The notes beneath the pieces are model-generated. The model worked only from the letters and a program-made list of their open reading frames with translations. It did no database searches and had not been told where the DNA came from. A stretch of 64,000 nt of DNA from JABDMH01 sp965223025. Its GTDB lineage: Bacteria; Bacteroidota; Bacteroidia; Chitinophagales; Saprospiraceae. A program made the translations under genes and the position numbers. Location: positions 806,001 through 870,000 of the forward strand of contig CBDCVP010000023.1 of assembly GCA_965223025.1 (NCBI GenBank), in the 5' to 3' direction. Positions 43,483-53,575 of the stretch are shown piece after piece. The number at the start of each line of letters is the position of its first letter. The stretch's first letter is position 1.

Positions 43483-44039
43483 CCAGCTGTCTCATCGAGG
43501 CAGGAAAAGACCAACCGATAGAAATCGGGATGTGACTCCCATGTTTGTGCAGAGACGATGTGGCCGTCTCTCACCGCTTCGGCGGCACAAAACTTACCAC
43601 CTGTGGACTCTACTTCAAACCTTATGTGCTCATAGCACGTGAGGTTTTTTCCCTTCGATATGCCTGCTGCAATCAATATCTGGATGCCGTGACAAATGGA
43701 GAAGATCCACTTTCCGGTCTCATCGAAAGATTGAACTAATTTAATGAGTGTCTGATTGTGCCTCAGATATTCGGGGGCTCTTCCACCGAGTAGTAATATG
43801 GCATCGTATGAATCAACTTCGATGTCCTCAAATGTCAGATCAGATGAAACCTTGTAACCAGGTGACTCCTTGTAAGTATCCCAGCCAGGCTCAAAATCAT
43901 GAATGACCAGGTGCAATCTACGTTTACTTGGAGCGGCAATGATGGGATGATGTCCTGCCTCTTGAAAGCGATGGAGTGCATATAGCGTCTCGTAGCTCTC
44001 CCCGGCATCTCCGGTGATGATCAATATGTTCTTGCTCAT
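43479..44039 (-). CDS. DJ-1/PfpI family protein
   Basis: GATase1-fold protein, 186 residues, with nucleophile-elbow Cys116-His117 in SICHGIQILIAAG. Members include deglycases, peptidases, isonitrile hydratases and general stress proteins; this one cannot be subtyped. Ends overlapping the small basic ORF. Located 89 bases after bshB1 on the same strand. Confidence 0.88.
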   Translation of the reverse strand: MSKNILIITGDAGESYETLYALHRFQEAGHHPIIAAPSKRRLHLVIHDFEPGWDTYKESPGYKVSSDLTFEDIEVDSYDAILLLGGRAPEYLRHNQTLIKLVQSFDETGKWIFSICHGIQILIAAGISKGKNLTCYEHIRFEVESTGGKFCAAEAVRDGHIVSAQTWESHPDFYRLVFSCLDETAG

Positions 44040-44128
44040 CCATCCAAGATAGTAAATTGGACTTTACACCCAGCTTGTGAGATTTCCGGAGACCACACCC
44101 TGAACCCTTTTTTGGGAAGGAGCATGGA

Positions 44129-44848
44129 TCAGAGTAACGAGGAAAGATCCGTACAGCCGATCGGTCTGGAAAGTGTATATCCTTCCCCATAAGTGACACC
44201 GATCTGTCTGCCGTAGGTTTGGGCACGAGCTCTGATAAAATCCAGGAAATCTCGACCAGAAATTGGGGAGTCCGCTTCCTGAGATTTGGGATCAAAAAAT
44301 TGTGACTTAAAGGCCAGGATACTCGCCATTTTTTTTTCGAAGTAGGGTGAAATGTCTACTACCAAGTCAGCGATCAAAACTTTATCTTGGATGTAATTGT
44401 AGATCGCCTTCGGTCGCCAGCGTGCTTGCTCAGAGCCATCATAGTCTGCACTCGGTACCTTCAATAAACCTGAAAGGAAGCTGGATTCGTAGACGAGCTT
44501 GGCTGCCCTGCCATGGTCCGGATGACGGTCATCGATGGCATTAGTGAGGATAATCTCTGGTCGATAATGCCTAATGGCTTGGATCACCTTCATCTTGTCG
44601 TCATGGTTTCCCTGAAAGAATCCGTCGGTCAGTCCCAGATTTCGACGATCTGAGACGCCTAGAATTTTGGCTGCTGCTCTTGCTTCCTTGAGTCGAAGCT
44701 CAGCATTTCCACGAGTGCCCAGTTCTCCTTCCGTCAGATCCAAAATGGCCACATTTTTTCCGGAAGCCATCTCCCCCAGCAGCGTACCGGCACAAGATAA
44801 TTCGACATCATCGGGATGAACACCTATGGCTAAAATATCGACCTTCAT
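44129..44848 (-). CDS. bshB1: Bacillithiol biosynthesis deacetylase BshB1
   Basis: Zinc-dependent deacetylase removing acetyl from N-acetylglucosaminyl-malate on the way to bacillithiol. 239 residues; HPDDVELS at 11-18 binds zinc, and DDRHPDHGRAAKL supplies the third ligand. The BshB1 stretches LTEGELGTRGN and YNYIQD are present. Located seven bases after fabH, so cotranscribed. BshA and BshC lie elsewhere in the genome. Confidence 0.93.
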   Translation of the reverse strand: MKVDILAIGVHPDDVELSCAGTLLGEMASGKNVAILDLTEGELGTRGNAELRLKEARAAAKILGVSDRRNLGLTDGFFQGNHDDKMKVIQAIRHYRPEIILTNAIDDRHPDHGRAAKLVYESSFLSGLLKVPSADYDGSEQARWRPKAIYNYIQDKVLIADLVVDISPYFEKKMASILAFKSQFFDPKSQEADSPISGRDFLDFIRARAQTYGRQIGVTYGEGYTLSRPIGCTDLSSLL

Positions 44849-44855
44849 CTGGGCA

Positions 44856-45911
44856 CTACCATTTGATCAAAGCTGACCCCCAGGTGAATCCACTGCCGAA
44901 AGCCGCCAAGCAGATGAGATCACCAGATTGCACTTTACCAAGATCCCTGGCTTCGGAGAGGGCCAGCGGTATGGAGGCAGCTGTGGTATTACCATATTTT
45001 TGAATATTGTTAAACACCTGATCATCAGCAAGTTTGAGCATTCTTTGAACAAACTGGCTGATGCGTAGATTGGCTTGGTGAGGTATGAGTAGATCAAGGT
45101 CAGAGGGTTGGTAACCATTTGCACCTAATGCTTCCAGCACTGCTGCGGGAAATTTTTGCACCGCATATTTGAAGACATATTTGCCGTTCATATTTGGATA
45201 GATCAAGGCATCATCGAGCATCTTCTGGGTAATAAAAACGGTCTCAAATTCACTGTCCGGAAATCCATATTTTTCCTCACTGCCGTGGTGACCGCCATGA
45301 CAACCTGGGCTGATAAAAGCCAATTCCTCGGCATGTCTACCGTCCGAGTGCAAATGTGTGCTCAGGATCCCCTGGTCTGTTTCATCTGTAGGTTGAAGAA
45401 TAACGGCTCCAGCACCATCGCCGAATATCACGGAGACATCCCTTCCACGCGTGGTCATGTCCAGCCCCATGGAGTGCATTTCAGATCCGATCAATAGGAT
45501 GTTTTTATACATCCCTGATCGAATGAACTGGTCAGCAACAGACAAGCCGTATACGAATCCCGAGCATTGATTGCGCACGTCGAGTGCTCCGATTTCAGTG
45601 CCAGAGATTTCCAGCGCTCTTTGTACCAGCACACCACAACCGGGGAAGAAGTAGTCGGGACTCAAGGTGGCAAAAATGATGAAGTCAATATCGTTCTTAT
45701 CGATACCGGCATCTGCGATTGCCCGTTCAGCAGCTATAGCACCCATCGTGGTGGTGGTTTCCTCCTGGCGCTTCCCAAATCTTCGCTCACGAATCCCTGT
45801 GCGCTCTTGAATCCATTCATCGGAGGTGTCCATTAAGGCCTCCAAGTCATGGTTGGAAATGACCGTTTCTGGCACATAATGGCCCATTCCTGCAATCTTC
45901 GATCTCTTCAT
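44856..45911 (-). CDS. fabH: 3-oxoacyl-[acyl-carrier-protein] synthase III
   Basis: Initiation of fatty-acid synthesis from an acyl-CoA primer and malonyl-ACP. 351 residues with Cys116 (NQCSGFVYGL), His278 (PHQANLRI) and Asn308 (GNTTAASIP), the complete FabH triad. Longer than E. coli FabH (317): a stretch at about 200-230 (HGGHHGSEEKYGFPDSE) appears inserted. Cotranscribed with bshB1. An FabH-like enzyme of a secondary pathway is the alternative. Confidence 0.92.
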   Translation of the reverse strand: MKRSKIAGMGHYVPETVISNHDLEALMDTSDEWIQERTGIRERRFGKRQEETTTTMGAIAAERAIADAGIDKNDIDFIIFATLSPDYFFPGCGVLVQRALEISGTEIGALDVRNQCSGFVYGLSVADQFIRSGMYKNILLIGSEMHSMGLDMTTRGRDVSVIFGDGAGAVILQPTDETDQGILSTHLHSDGRHAEELAFISPGCHGGHHGSEEKYGFPDSEFETVFITQKMLDDALIYPNMNGKYVFKYAVQKFPAAVLEALGANGYQPSDLDLLIPHQANLRISQFVQRMLKLADDQVFNNIQKYGNTTAASIPLALSEARDLGKVQSGDLICLAAFGSGFTWGSALIKW

Positions 45912-46240
45912 AGTCTGTAGTTGTTCCAGCAGCGGTAAGATAAGAAATGTCTCCTACTAGACCACTATTCGAACAATTGATGAAAATAACTATCGTACCA
46001 TAAACAGGTCTATCAGACACATCTATTAAATGTGGAGAGGGCTCACAAGATTCTGATTTCAGCCAAGGCGGCAAGACGGGGGCAATGTCAATAGTGAAGG
46101 TGTGCCGATAGCTACCAGCGTACAGCACAGCATGCAATCAAAAAGAAGCCTGCCTCGATGAAGCCGGCGAGAATGGGCATTGTCGACATTATACGCTGCT
46201 AGCAAAGGAGTACTGAGGAATCGGAATGGTGTCGCGGCTA
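45912..46240. other. Intergenic region
   Basis: 329 bases between fabH and the 'asparagine synthetase B'-type gene, both on the minus strand. Apart from the terminator candidate at 46134-46168 I see nothing; the open frames in it are not convincing. Confidence 0.4.
46134..46168 (-). terminator. Candidate terminator of the 46241-47521 gene
   Basis: Stem GCCTGC (46148-46153) against GCCGGC (46163-46168), with one mismatch, followed on the minus strand by TTCTTTTTGATT. It lies 73 bases beyond the stop codon. Confidence 0.45.
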
Positions 46241-47521
46241 CTAGGTCTTTTGCTTTTTCTTTTTGGCTGCCGGAAACAGCACATTATTTAGGATGAGCCG
46301 GTAGCCAGGCGAATTGGGGTGTAAGCTAAGATCCGTATCGGGATCGCCGACAAAATGCTGGTAGTCCTCGGGATCGTGACCTCCATAAAAGGTCCATTGT
46401 CCCTCATTTAGGGTGCCATGAATGTATTTGGCTTCGCCAGCAGGTTTGTTTTCACCCAGAACTAATACATTGGATTTTACATATCGTTTTCGATAGGTGG
46501 TGGATTGACCCATAAATCCCTTGATGGTTTGTGTGTGATTTTGAGTCAGCATGGCTGGCACCGGATCCCACTTTGCCGAGAAATCAAATAGGGTAAAATA
46601 GTCTGTCTGAGGTGTGACCTTTCGATTGCGATTGTCGATGGTAGAGTGCTCATAGGTCAGCGGATTTCTCACCAACTCAAAATCTTTAAAAGCGAATGTT
46701 TTGCTGAAATCCAACTTCTGTTGAGCATTGGGATCAGCTGCATCTCCATCGTAGATTTCCGCACAGATGTCTATCCCTTCTGCCGCAAGTGCAATGTCAT
46801 AAGTATCGGTGGCAGAGCACATGGCAAACATAAAGCCTCCACCAATGACATATTCTCGGATTTTCTTAACCACGGCCAATTTTAATTGAGATACTTTGGC
46901 AAAGCCATGATCAGTTGCCAATTTTTCCATCTTCTTCTGGTTTTCTCTGTACCAGGAAAAAGCGTGGTAAGTGCGGTAAAACTTGCCGTATTGCCCGGTG
47001 AAATCCTCGTGATGTAGATGCAGCCAGTCATATTCTGCAAGTTTTTCATCTAGGACATCGCTGTCATAGACTGTCTTATATGGAATTTCTGCGTAGGTCA
47101 ATACCATGGTTACTGCGTCATCCCAGGGTTGTACCTCTTCCCCCTTGGCATTAAAGTCTGGTGTGTAGACGGCAATCCTGGGGGCAGCTTCTAGTTTGAT
47201 GGCATCTTTATTGACTGAAGGGCTCCAGATTTCCTCTAAAATCCCATTAAACTGGATATCTGGCAATATCTCAAAGCTGACTCCCCGAGTTCGACATTCT
47301 TTCTCAAACAGCATATTGTGTTTGAAAGCAAAGCTGCCGCCTCGATGGTTTAGTAGCCACCAAGCTTCTGCACCTTTTTCCAGCACCCAATAGGTGACTC
47401 CATATGCTTTCAAATGATCCTTTTGATCTGGATCCATGGGAAGCAAAATGTACGACGCTCGCAGATCTTGTTGCCACAGAAGAATCATCGAGAGGACAAA
47501 TAGAGTACACCATTTTTTCAT
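46241..47521 (-). CDS. Secreted Bacteroidota protein with a GATase-like fold (often annotated 'asparagine synthetase B')
   Basis: 426 residues, signal peptide about 1-22. The family name 'asparagine synthetase B' used for such proteins is probably wrong: there is no N-terminal Cys nucleophile of Ntn amidotransferases and no synthetase P-loop. From residue 114 a Rossmann/GATase-like domain reads PRIAVYTPDF, PYKTVYDSDVL, YDWLHLHHEDF and IGGGFMFAMCSATDTYD with Cys235 after a hydrophobic strand, like the nucleophile elbow of GATase1/ThuA folds. Role unknown. The C-terminus is lysine-rich. Confidence 0.7.
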   Translation of the reverse strand: MKKWCTLFVLSMILLWQQDLRASYILLPMDPDQKDHLKAYGVTYWVLEKGAEAWWLLNHRGGSFAFKHNMLFEKECRTRGVSFEILPDIQFNGILEEIWSPSVNKDAIKLEAAPRIAVYTPDFNAKGEEVQPWDDAVTMVLTYAEIPYKTVYDSDVLDEKLAEYDWLHLHHEDFTGQYGKFYRTYHAFSWYRENQKKMEKLATDHGFAKVSQLKLAVVKKIREYVIGGGFMFAMCSATDTYDIALAAEGIDICAEIYDGDAADPNAQQKLDFSKTFAFKDFELVRNPLTYEHSTIDNRNRKVTPQTDYFTLFDFSAKWDPVPAMLTQNHTQTIKGFMGQSTTYRKRYVKSNVLVLGENKPAGEAKYIHGTLNEGQWTFYGGHDPEDYQHFVGDPDTDLSLHPNSPGYRLILNNVLFPAAKKKKQKT

Positions 47522-47734
47522 GGTAATTTAGATTAGTTCTAATAAAATTAACGATCTCATGACTTAAAAGTTACGTGTGGCCAAAATAAAAGCTCATCAA
47601 TTCCCTTTTTGTAGGAGCCAATACTGGACGAGTGCAAGATGAAAAATTCGAGCTATCGTTTCATGTGGGGTTGATTTACAGGGTAGGAATACTTACTTTG
47701 GCTGACTATTCGCGCACAAAAGTGGATAAGTATT

Positions 47735-49834
47735 TTGGGTAACATAGAGATCCAGTACGCATGGTGGTACGTTTTAATATGCTTGGTGGTCGGTGCCGTC
47801 TTTGCCATCGCCTTGTACTACAGGACTTCTGGATTTCCCGATGTCAGGCAGTGGACTAAGTCCAGTCTGGCATTCATCAGATTTCTGGGAGTTTCTTTAT
47901 TGAGCCTATTACTCCTCTCTCCAATACTTAAGACCAGTCAGGAAGAAACAAAGAAGCCGATTGTCATTTTTGCACAAGATCAATCAGCGTCCATTCAGGC
48001 AGAGACGGATTCTGTAGAGCTCCAGGCTTATCAGGAGAAACTGAGTGGTGTCATATCAGAGTTGAGTGACGTATACGATGTGAAATCTGTGTCTTTTGGT
48101 GGTGCAGTGGAGGATGGAATTTCCTTTAGGTATGCAGATAAATCCAGCAACTTATCTGCGGTACTCCACCACATAGGTGACCTCTATGGTGACCAAAATT
48201 TGGGTGCTGTGATCTATGCTACAGATGGCATCTACAATGAGGGAGTAGACCCTCTATATGCGGACCACCGCTTTTCTGCTCCTCTCTATGCCATTGCTCT
48301 GGGTGACTCAACCCAAGACAAGGATCTATACATAAGGCAGGTTTTTCATAATAATATTTCCTACCTGGGTGATCACACTTCTCTGCAGGTAGATGTCAGC
48401 AGTTTTAATTGTGATGGACAGTCAAGCAGCGTGAAAGTCTTCAGAATCAATGGAGACGAACAACAGCTATTGCAGTCATTGCCCATCCGTATTGATCAGG
48501 ATGATTTTTTCAAAACTTACGAGCTGGCCATTCCACAGGATTATGTAGGATTGCAGCGGTTTCGCATCAGCCTTGATGGTCTCGGTGGAGAGAAGTCGTA
48601 TGCCAATAATCGTAAAGATTTCTTCATTGATGCCATCGATGCCAGGCAGCAAGTCTTGGTCCTTTATGGTAGTCCCCATCCCGACATAGCCACCATAAAG
48701 CATTCTTTGGAGAAGAATAAGAACTATGAAGTCACTGTTTCTCAGGGAAAGGAGTTTAGGGGAGCTGTTGAGGAATATGATTTTGTCATCTTGCACCAAT
48801 TACCTTCCAAAAGAAACGAAGAGAGAAGGATTTTGCGGGAGTTGGTCGAGCAAAATGTCCCTCGACTCCTTATCGTCGGATCTCAGACCAACTTATCCCT
48901 ATTCAATCAATATCAGGACTTGGTCCAAATCACACCTAAAGGAATTAATACCAATGTGGTACAAGCAAATGTACATCCCGGTTTTTCACTCTTTACGCTT
49001 TCTGAGCACTTACAGCAGCAGATCAGCTCTTTTGCTCCCATGGACGCACCATTTGCAGAATTTAAGGTCAACCCAGCTGCTGATATCCTACTCAAACAGC
49101 GGATAGGAAAAGTGGATACCGAGTTTCCACTTTGGATTTTTGGAGAAGATGGAAAGAGAAAAGAAGCCATCATCCTCGCTGAGGGTCTCTGGAGGTGGGG
49201 GCTGTACGACTTTTTACAGCATGAAGATCAGCAGGTGCTTGATGAGATCTTAGGCAAGTCGGTACAGTACATTTCGCTGAAAGAGGATAAGCGAAAATTC
49301 AGAGTATTTCAAACTAAGAATCTGCTGGCAGAAAACGAAGATGCTCGGTTTAGTGCAGAACTTTATAATCAGTCGTATGAGCTGATCAATGAGCCGGAGG
49401 TGATTTTGAATATTTATAATGCGAGTCGGGAGACCTTCAACTTTGTATTTTCAAAGATGAACGATGCTTACGACCTCGACGTAGGCAAATTACCAGCAGG
49501 AGATTACACTTGGACCGCCAGTACTCAATATGACGGCGAACGATTTAGCGCCAAGGGTCAGTTCAGTGTTCAAGCGATTGAGAAAGAAAGCTATGCAACC
49601 GTAGCAAATCACAACCTTTTGCGTCGGCTTGCTAACCAAACCGGTGGGGATATCATCTATCCATCGCAGGTGGATGAGCTAAGCGAGATGATCAAGCAGG
49701 ATGATCAGCTGAAGCCGATCTTTTACAAGGTTTTTCAGACCAAGAACGCGATCAATATCAAATGGCTTTTCTTAGCAATTCTGCTACTGCTGGCATCCGA
49801 ATGGGGTTTGCGCCGATATTTAGGAAGCTATTAG
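47735..49834 (+). CDS. VWA-domain membrane protein
   Basis: 699 residues. Two membrane segments at the N-terminus (about 9-28 and 42-64), then a VWA-like domain with DQSAS (MIDAS) near 85, AVIYATDGIYN and a long beta-rich region (500-650) without recognised family, ending with a membrane helix (about 673-692) and a short tail. The start is TTG 47735; no ATG or GTG is in frame nearby. This layout recalls the large unannotated Bat-like proteins of Bacteroidota. Function unknown; possibly envelope complex assembly. Confidence 0.7.
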   Translation: MGNIEIQYAWWYVLICLVVGAVFAIALYYRTSGFPDVRQWTKSSLAFIRFLGVSLLSLLLLSPILKTSQEETKKPIVIFAQDQSASIQAETDSVELQAYQEKLSGVISELSDVYDVKSVSFGGAVEDGISFRYADKSSNLSAVLHHIGDLYGDQNLGAVIYATDGIYNEGVDPLYADHRFSAPLYAIALGDSTQDKDLYIRQVFHNNISYLGDHTSLQVDVSSFNCDGQSSSVKVFRINGDEQQLLQSLPIRIDQDDFFKTYELAIPQDYVGLQRFRISLDGLGGEKSYANNRKDFFIDAIDARQQVLVLYGSPHPDIATIKHSLEKNKNYEVTVSQGKEFRGAVEEYDFVILHQLPSKRNEERRILRELVEQNVPRLLIVGSQTNLSLFNQYQDLVQITPKGINTNVVQANVHPGFSLFTLSEHLQQQISSFAPMDAPFAEFKVNPAADILLKQRIGKVDTEFPLWIFGEDGKRKEAIILAEGLWRWGLYDFLQHEDQQVLDEILGKSVQYISLKEDKRKFRVFQTKNLLAENEDARFSAELYNQSYELINEPEVILNIYNASRETFNFVFSKMNDAYDLDVGKLPAGDYTWTASTQYDGERFSAKGQFSVQAIEKESYATVANHNLLRRLANQTGGDIIYPSQVDELSEMIKQDDQLKPIFYKVFQTKNAINIKWLFLAILLLLASEWGLRRYLGSY

Positions 49835-50127
49835 CATAAAGTGATCTTTCCGAAATAACTGGGAAATCACTCGGTGTCCGTGGCGTCGAGTCACGATGGA
49901 AGAGTATGGTCATTTTTTGTTCTTGGTAATCACGGATATGAAGGCACATAAGGCTCGGAATAGACTTTCTGAGGTCAGATGACTGGTCGGTCTGGTTCCT
50001 GTTGGCATATCCAGGAGCTTAAAACAAATCCTTCGGATAACCTGGCTAGAGGCACCCTAACGGCCATCATTCTTTTTGCAAGATGTATCTTCACCGACAT
50101 TCATTGACAATCGATTATTAGCTTGAT

Positions 50128-51762
50128 ATGACCGACATCGAATTGGAAAAAGGAAGTAACGATGACACACACCGGCTGGCACTTTCGAAGCTGAGATTTC
50201 GTCTGGAAGAAATTTACCAAGGAGGAGGTAAGAAAAGAATTGAAAAACATCATGCCAAGGGCAAGCTGACAGCTCGAGAACGCATAGATTATCTACTTGA
50301 TGACGGGGAGGAGCGATTTGAGATGGGAGCACTTGCCGCACATGGAATGTATGAGGATCATGGTGGTGCGCCTGCTGCTGGAGTAGTGGTCGTCATGGGG
50401 TACATCAGGAGAAGACTGGTGATTGTCGTGGCCAATGATGCGACCGTAAAGGCTGGTGCCTGGTTTCCCATGACGGGCAAGAAGAACTTGCGAGCCCAAG
50501 AAATCGCTATGGCCAATCGCATACCCATCATTTATCTGGTGGATAGTGCCGGGGTCTTTTTACCCATGCAGGATGAAATTTTTCCCGATAGAGATCACTT
50601 TGGCCGCATCTTTCGCAATAATGCCCGCATGTCTAGTATGGGTGTGCATCAGATTGCCGCTGTAATGGGTAGTTGCGTGGCAGGAGGCGCTTACTTGCCC
50701 ATCATGTCCGATGAATCCTTGATAGTAGAAGGTACCGGATCTATATTTCTGGCTGGACCATATCTGGTCAAAGCGGCCATAGGCGAAGAGGTGAGCCTGG
50801 AGGCACTGGGTGGAGCTGAGACACAAAGTGAGATTTCTGGCATTATAGATTACAAAATGCCTGATGACCATAGTTGTTTAGATCGCATTAAAGATCTAGT
50901 GGAGAAGATCAAACCCAATGCTAAGTTGGAATTACTACGCAAACCGTCGGTTCCTCCCAAACCCAGCGAGGATACTCTTTTTGAAATTTTGCCTAAAGAC
51001 CTCAATAAAACCTACGACATCAAGGCAATTCTTACCTGCATCGTGGATGATGGTAGCTTGATATACTACAAAGACGGATATGGTAAAACGATCTGTTGCG
51101 CTTATGCCAACATTGATGGCTGGTCCGTTGGCATCATTGCAAATAATCGATCTTTGGTGAAAACAAAAGGGGGAGAGATGCAGATCGGGGGTGTGATTTA
51201 TTCAGATGCAGCAGATAAGGCAGCGCGTTTCATCATGCTTTGCAATCAAAAGAAGCTCCCACTGGTATTTTTTCACGATGTCACGGGATTTATGGTAGGT
51301 ACGAGGTCCGAACATGGCGGCATCATCAAGGATGGCGCAAAAATGGTAAATGCGGTCGCTAATAGTACGGTACCGAAGTTTTCTGTGATCATAGGCAATT
51401 CTTACGGAGCGGGCAACTACGCCATGTGTGGTAGGGCTTATGACCCTCGACTGATTTTGGCATGGCCATCGGCACGTATTGCGGTGATGGGGGGTGCTCA
51501 GGCCGCCGAAGTACTTACTCAGATAAAGTATAATAGTCTCAAAAAGAAGGGGGAAGAATTGGATGAAGAAGCTCAAAAACAATTGTTCGAGGAAACATTG
51601 CATTCGTATGAACGAGAGACTTCACCTTATTATGCAGCAGCGCGACTTTGGGTGGATGCGATCATCGATCCCAATGAAACACGCAACATCCTCTCGCTCG
51701 GCATTGAGGCTGCCGATCATGGTGTGATGGAAACATTCAATCCCGGTGTTTTGCAAGTCTAG
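50128..51762 (+). CDS. Acyl-CoA carboxylase beta subunit (carboxyltransferase)
   Basis: 544 residues: two crotonase-fold halves with MSSMGVHQIAAVMGSCVAGGAYLPIMSDE and TVPKFSVIIGNSYGAGNYAMCGR, the oxyanion-hole glycines of the family. Resembles methylcrotonyl-CoA carboxylase beta (FPDRDHFGRIF), so leucine degradation is likely; propionyl-CoA carboxylase is the alternative. No biotinyl alpha subunit adjoins. In Bacteroidota this gene is often separate from the alpha subunit. Confidence 0.9.
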   Translation: MTDIELEKGSNDDTHRLALSKLRFRLEEIYQGGGKKRIEKHHAKGKLTARERIDYLLDDGEERFEMGALAAHGMYEDHGGAPAAGVVVVMGYIRRRLVIVVANDATVKAGAWFPMTGKKNLRAQEIAMANRIPIIYLVDSAGVFLPMQDEIFPDRDHFGRIFRNNARMSSMGVHQIAAVMGSCVAGGAYLPIMSDESLIVEGTGSIFLAGPYLVKAAIGEEVSLEALGGAETQSEISGIIDYKMPDDHSCLDRIKDLVEKIKPNAKLELLRKPSVPPKPSEDTLFEILPKDLNKTYDIKAILTCIVDDGSLIYYKDGYGKTICCAYANIDGWSVGIIANNRSLVKTKGGEMQIGGVIYSDAADKAARFIMLCNQKKLPLVFFHDVTGFMVGTRSEHGGIIKDGAKMVNAVANSTVPKFSVIIGNSYGAGNYAMCGRAYDPRLILAWPSARIAVMGGAQAAEVLTQIKYNSLKKKGEELDEEAQKQLFEETLHSYERETSPYYAAARLWVDAIIDPNETRNILSLGIEAADHGVMETFNPGVLQV

Positions 51763-51951
51763 GAGGTATCTGATCATCCCGGTACATTGGTGATTCCAGA
51801 AGCTTTTAGAGGACAGGAAGCAACGGTGCGATATTTTTCCAAGTTGACTTTTTCGTACGACTGCTGCACAAAATGGCCAATCAAGGGAGCTGTACTTTCC
51901 AATTACAATTCAACATGGTTGCTATTTGAAATTTTCTAAATCGAATGATTC

Positions 51952-53067
51952 GTGGCATTTAAATATTTACTTAAGACTTTGCATGGATTGGAAGAAGTAT
52001 TGGCTGAGGAAGTGCGATCTATGGGTGGTGCAGAGGTCAAAGTAGAAAGGCGAGCTGTATCCTGTGAGGGAGATTTGGCCTTGGGTTATCGTATGAACCT
52101 TGAGGTACGAACTGCACTGTGCGTTTTGCGTCCTATCAAGGTGGGAAGAACACCCAATGAGAGTAGGCTCTATGACTTGGTCAGAAGTATTTATTGGGAT
52201 CAGATCTTTGATGTGGAGAAGACTTTCTTGATCGATATGATTTGCTACTCAGATCGCTTTCGAAACAGTCATTTTCTGGCCTTAAAGAGCAAGGACGCCA
52301 TCGTGGATCAATTTCGGGACAGATATGGCAAACGCCCATCGATCAGCAAAGAACCAGATGTCAAGATCAATATATTTATCAAGGACGACTGGTGCATTAT
52401 TTCACTGGATACTTCGGGAGCATCACTGTTCAAACGTGGTTATCGATATCAGCGGGGTTCTGCTCCGATAAATGAAGTTCTAGCCGCGGGATTGCTCAAG
52501 CTGTCGGGTTGGAAGCCAGAGATTCCTTTGGTGGATCCCATGTGTGGATCCGGTACTTTTCTTATGGAAGCGGCATTAATGGCTCGTCAACAGCCTGCGC
52601 AGTTGTATCGAAGACATTTTGCTTTTATGCATTTAAACGACTTTGATGAGGAGTTATGGACACGGGTTCTGGCAGATGCCCGGTCTAAATCACGAGAGAA
52701 TGCAACACCTATGCTGGGCATGGATAAAAATTTGAGGATGCTGGAGGTGGCAAGATCCAATGCCACTCGTGCTCAGCAAAGATCTATTGATTGGATGCAG
52801 CAGGACTTTTTCACCTGGAAACCTCAAGGTACACCGGGCATCATGATTTTTAATCCACCCTACGATGAGCGGATATCCCTTGAGGATGCCATTGAGTTCT
52901 ATCAGGCGATTGGGGACCACTTAAAGCAGCATTGCCAGGGGTGGAAGGCCTGGATGATATCCTCTCACCTGAAAGCACTCAAGCGAGTGGGCTTACGACC
53001 CATCCGGCGTATTCCTGTTTTTAATGGTCCACTTGATTGCAGGTTTATAGGTTTCGACCTTTATTAA
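51952..53067 (+). CDS. THUMP-domain SAM-dependent RNA methyltransferase (RlmL-N/TrmN family)
   Basis: 371 residues: N-terminal THUMP domain (about 10-155) followed by a Rossmann methyltransferase with DPMCGSGTF at 195-203, and the amino-group-methylating signature NPPY at 301-304. Like the N-terminal half of E. coli RlmL (23S rRNA m2G2445) or TrmN/Trm14 (tRNA m2G6). Start at GTG 51952, since it gives the family N-terminus FKYLLKTLHGLEEVL. Target not determinable. Confidence 0.92.
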   Translation: MAFKYLLKTLHGLEEVLAEEVRSMGGAEVKVERRAVSCEGDLALGYRMNLEVRTALCVLRPIKVGRTPNESRLYDLVRSIYWDQIFDVEKTFLIDMICYSDRFRNSHFLALKSKDAIVDQFRDRYGKRPSISKEPDVKINIFIKDDWCIISLDTSGASLFKRGYRYQRGSAPINEVLAAGLLKLSGWKPEIPLVDPMCGSGTFLMEAALMARQQPAQLYRRHFAFMHLNDFDEELWTRVLADARSKSRENATPMLGMDKNLRMLEVARSNATRAQQRSIDWMQQDFFTWKPQGTPGIMIFNPPYDERISLEDAIEFYQAIGDHLKQHCQGWKAWMISSHLKALKRVGLRPIRRIPVFNGPLDCRFIGFDLY

Positions 53068-53095
53068 TCAAGGATCCTGGGATTAGGCTCAGCGG

Positions 53096-53410
53096 TTATT
53101 CAGATGGCAGGTAATCGTAGACCTGAACTCTCGTCCAACAGTCATTGAATTGGTCGATGAAGGCATGATGTTTTTCGTCCTCCTGATAGGCATCATGGTC
53201 ATCTTTGTTGGCGAAGAACACCAGCAGTGCTACATCGTAAGAATTGTCTACTACTGATCGATCTGTCTCGGCTGGAGGACCGATAAATACTTCTTGGACA
53301 GTCGGGCACTTTTTCAACTCGTTGACTCCTTGCTGGAACGCAAGTTTATCGTCGGTGTTGAGATCGCTTCGAAGCCAGAAAAAAACGGTATGAACAAATC
53401 CAGGTCTCAT
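53096..53410 (-). CDS. Dabb family protein (stress-responsive A/B barrel)
   Basis: Dimeric alpha/beta barrel protein, 104 residues from ATG 53410 (MRPGFVHTVFFWL, the usual family beginning; a start 45 bases further up is less likely). Features: HxVFFWLR, a CPTVQEVFIGPPA turn, YDVALLVFF and HHAFIDQFNDCW. Members include plant and bacterial proteins of unknown or stress-linked function. Single gene, convergent with the RNA methyltransferase. Confidence 0.88.
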   Translation of the reverse strand: MRPGFVHTVFFWLRSDLNTDDKLAFQQGVNELKKCPTVQEVFIGPPAETDRSVVDNSYDVALLVFFANKDDHDAYQEDEKHHAFIDQFNDCWTRVQVYDYLPSE

Positions 53411-53575
53411 CTGAAGGCTTTTTTTGTAGCCCACAAATGTACATTTTTTGCACACGTACTAAGAGTCATCTTAGATAGTTCGATGGAGTTTTTAGAGCAG
53501 GCGATGCCAGTGTACTAGCAGACCGCTGCACCATACATAGTGCGGAAGCCCGCGGCCAATGAAAATGGTGAAGAC

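Noticed and set aside
45847..46137. A 96-codon frame on the minus strand overlapping the fabH start
   Set aside because: It runs through the fabH N-terminal coding region in another frame, has no recognisable domain, and fabH begins with its canonical sequence. Judged a chance frame.
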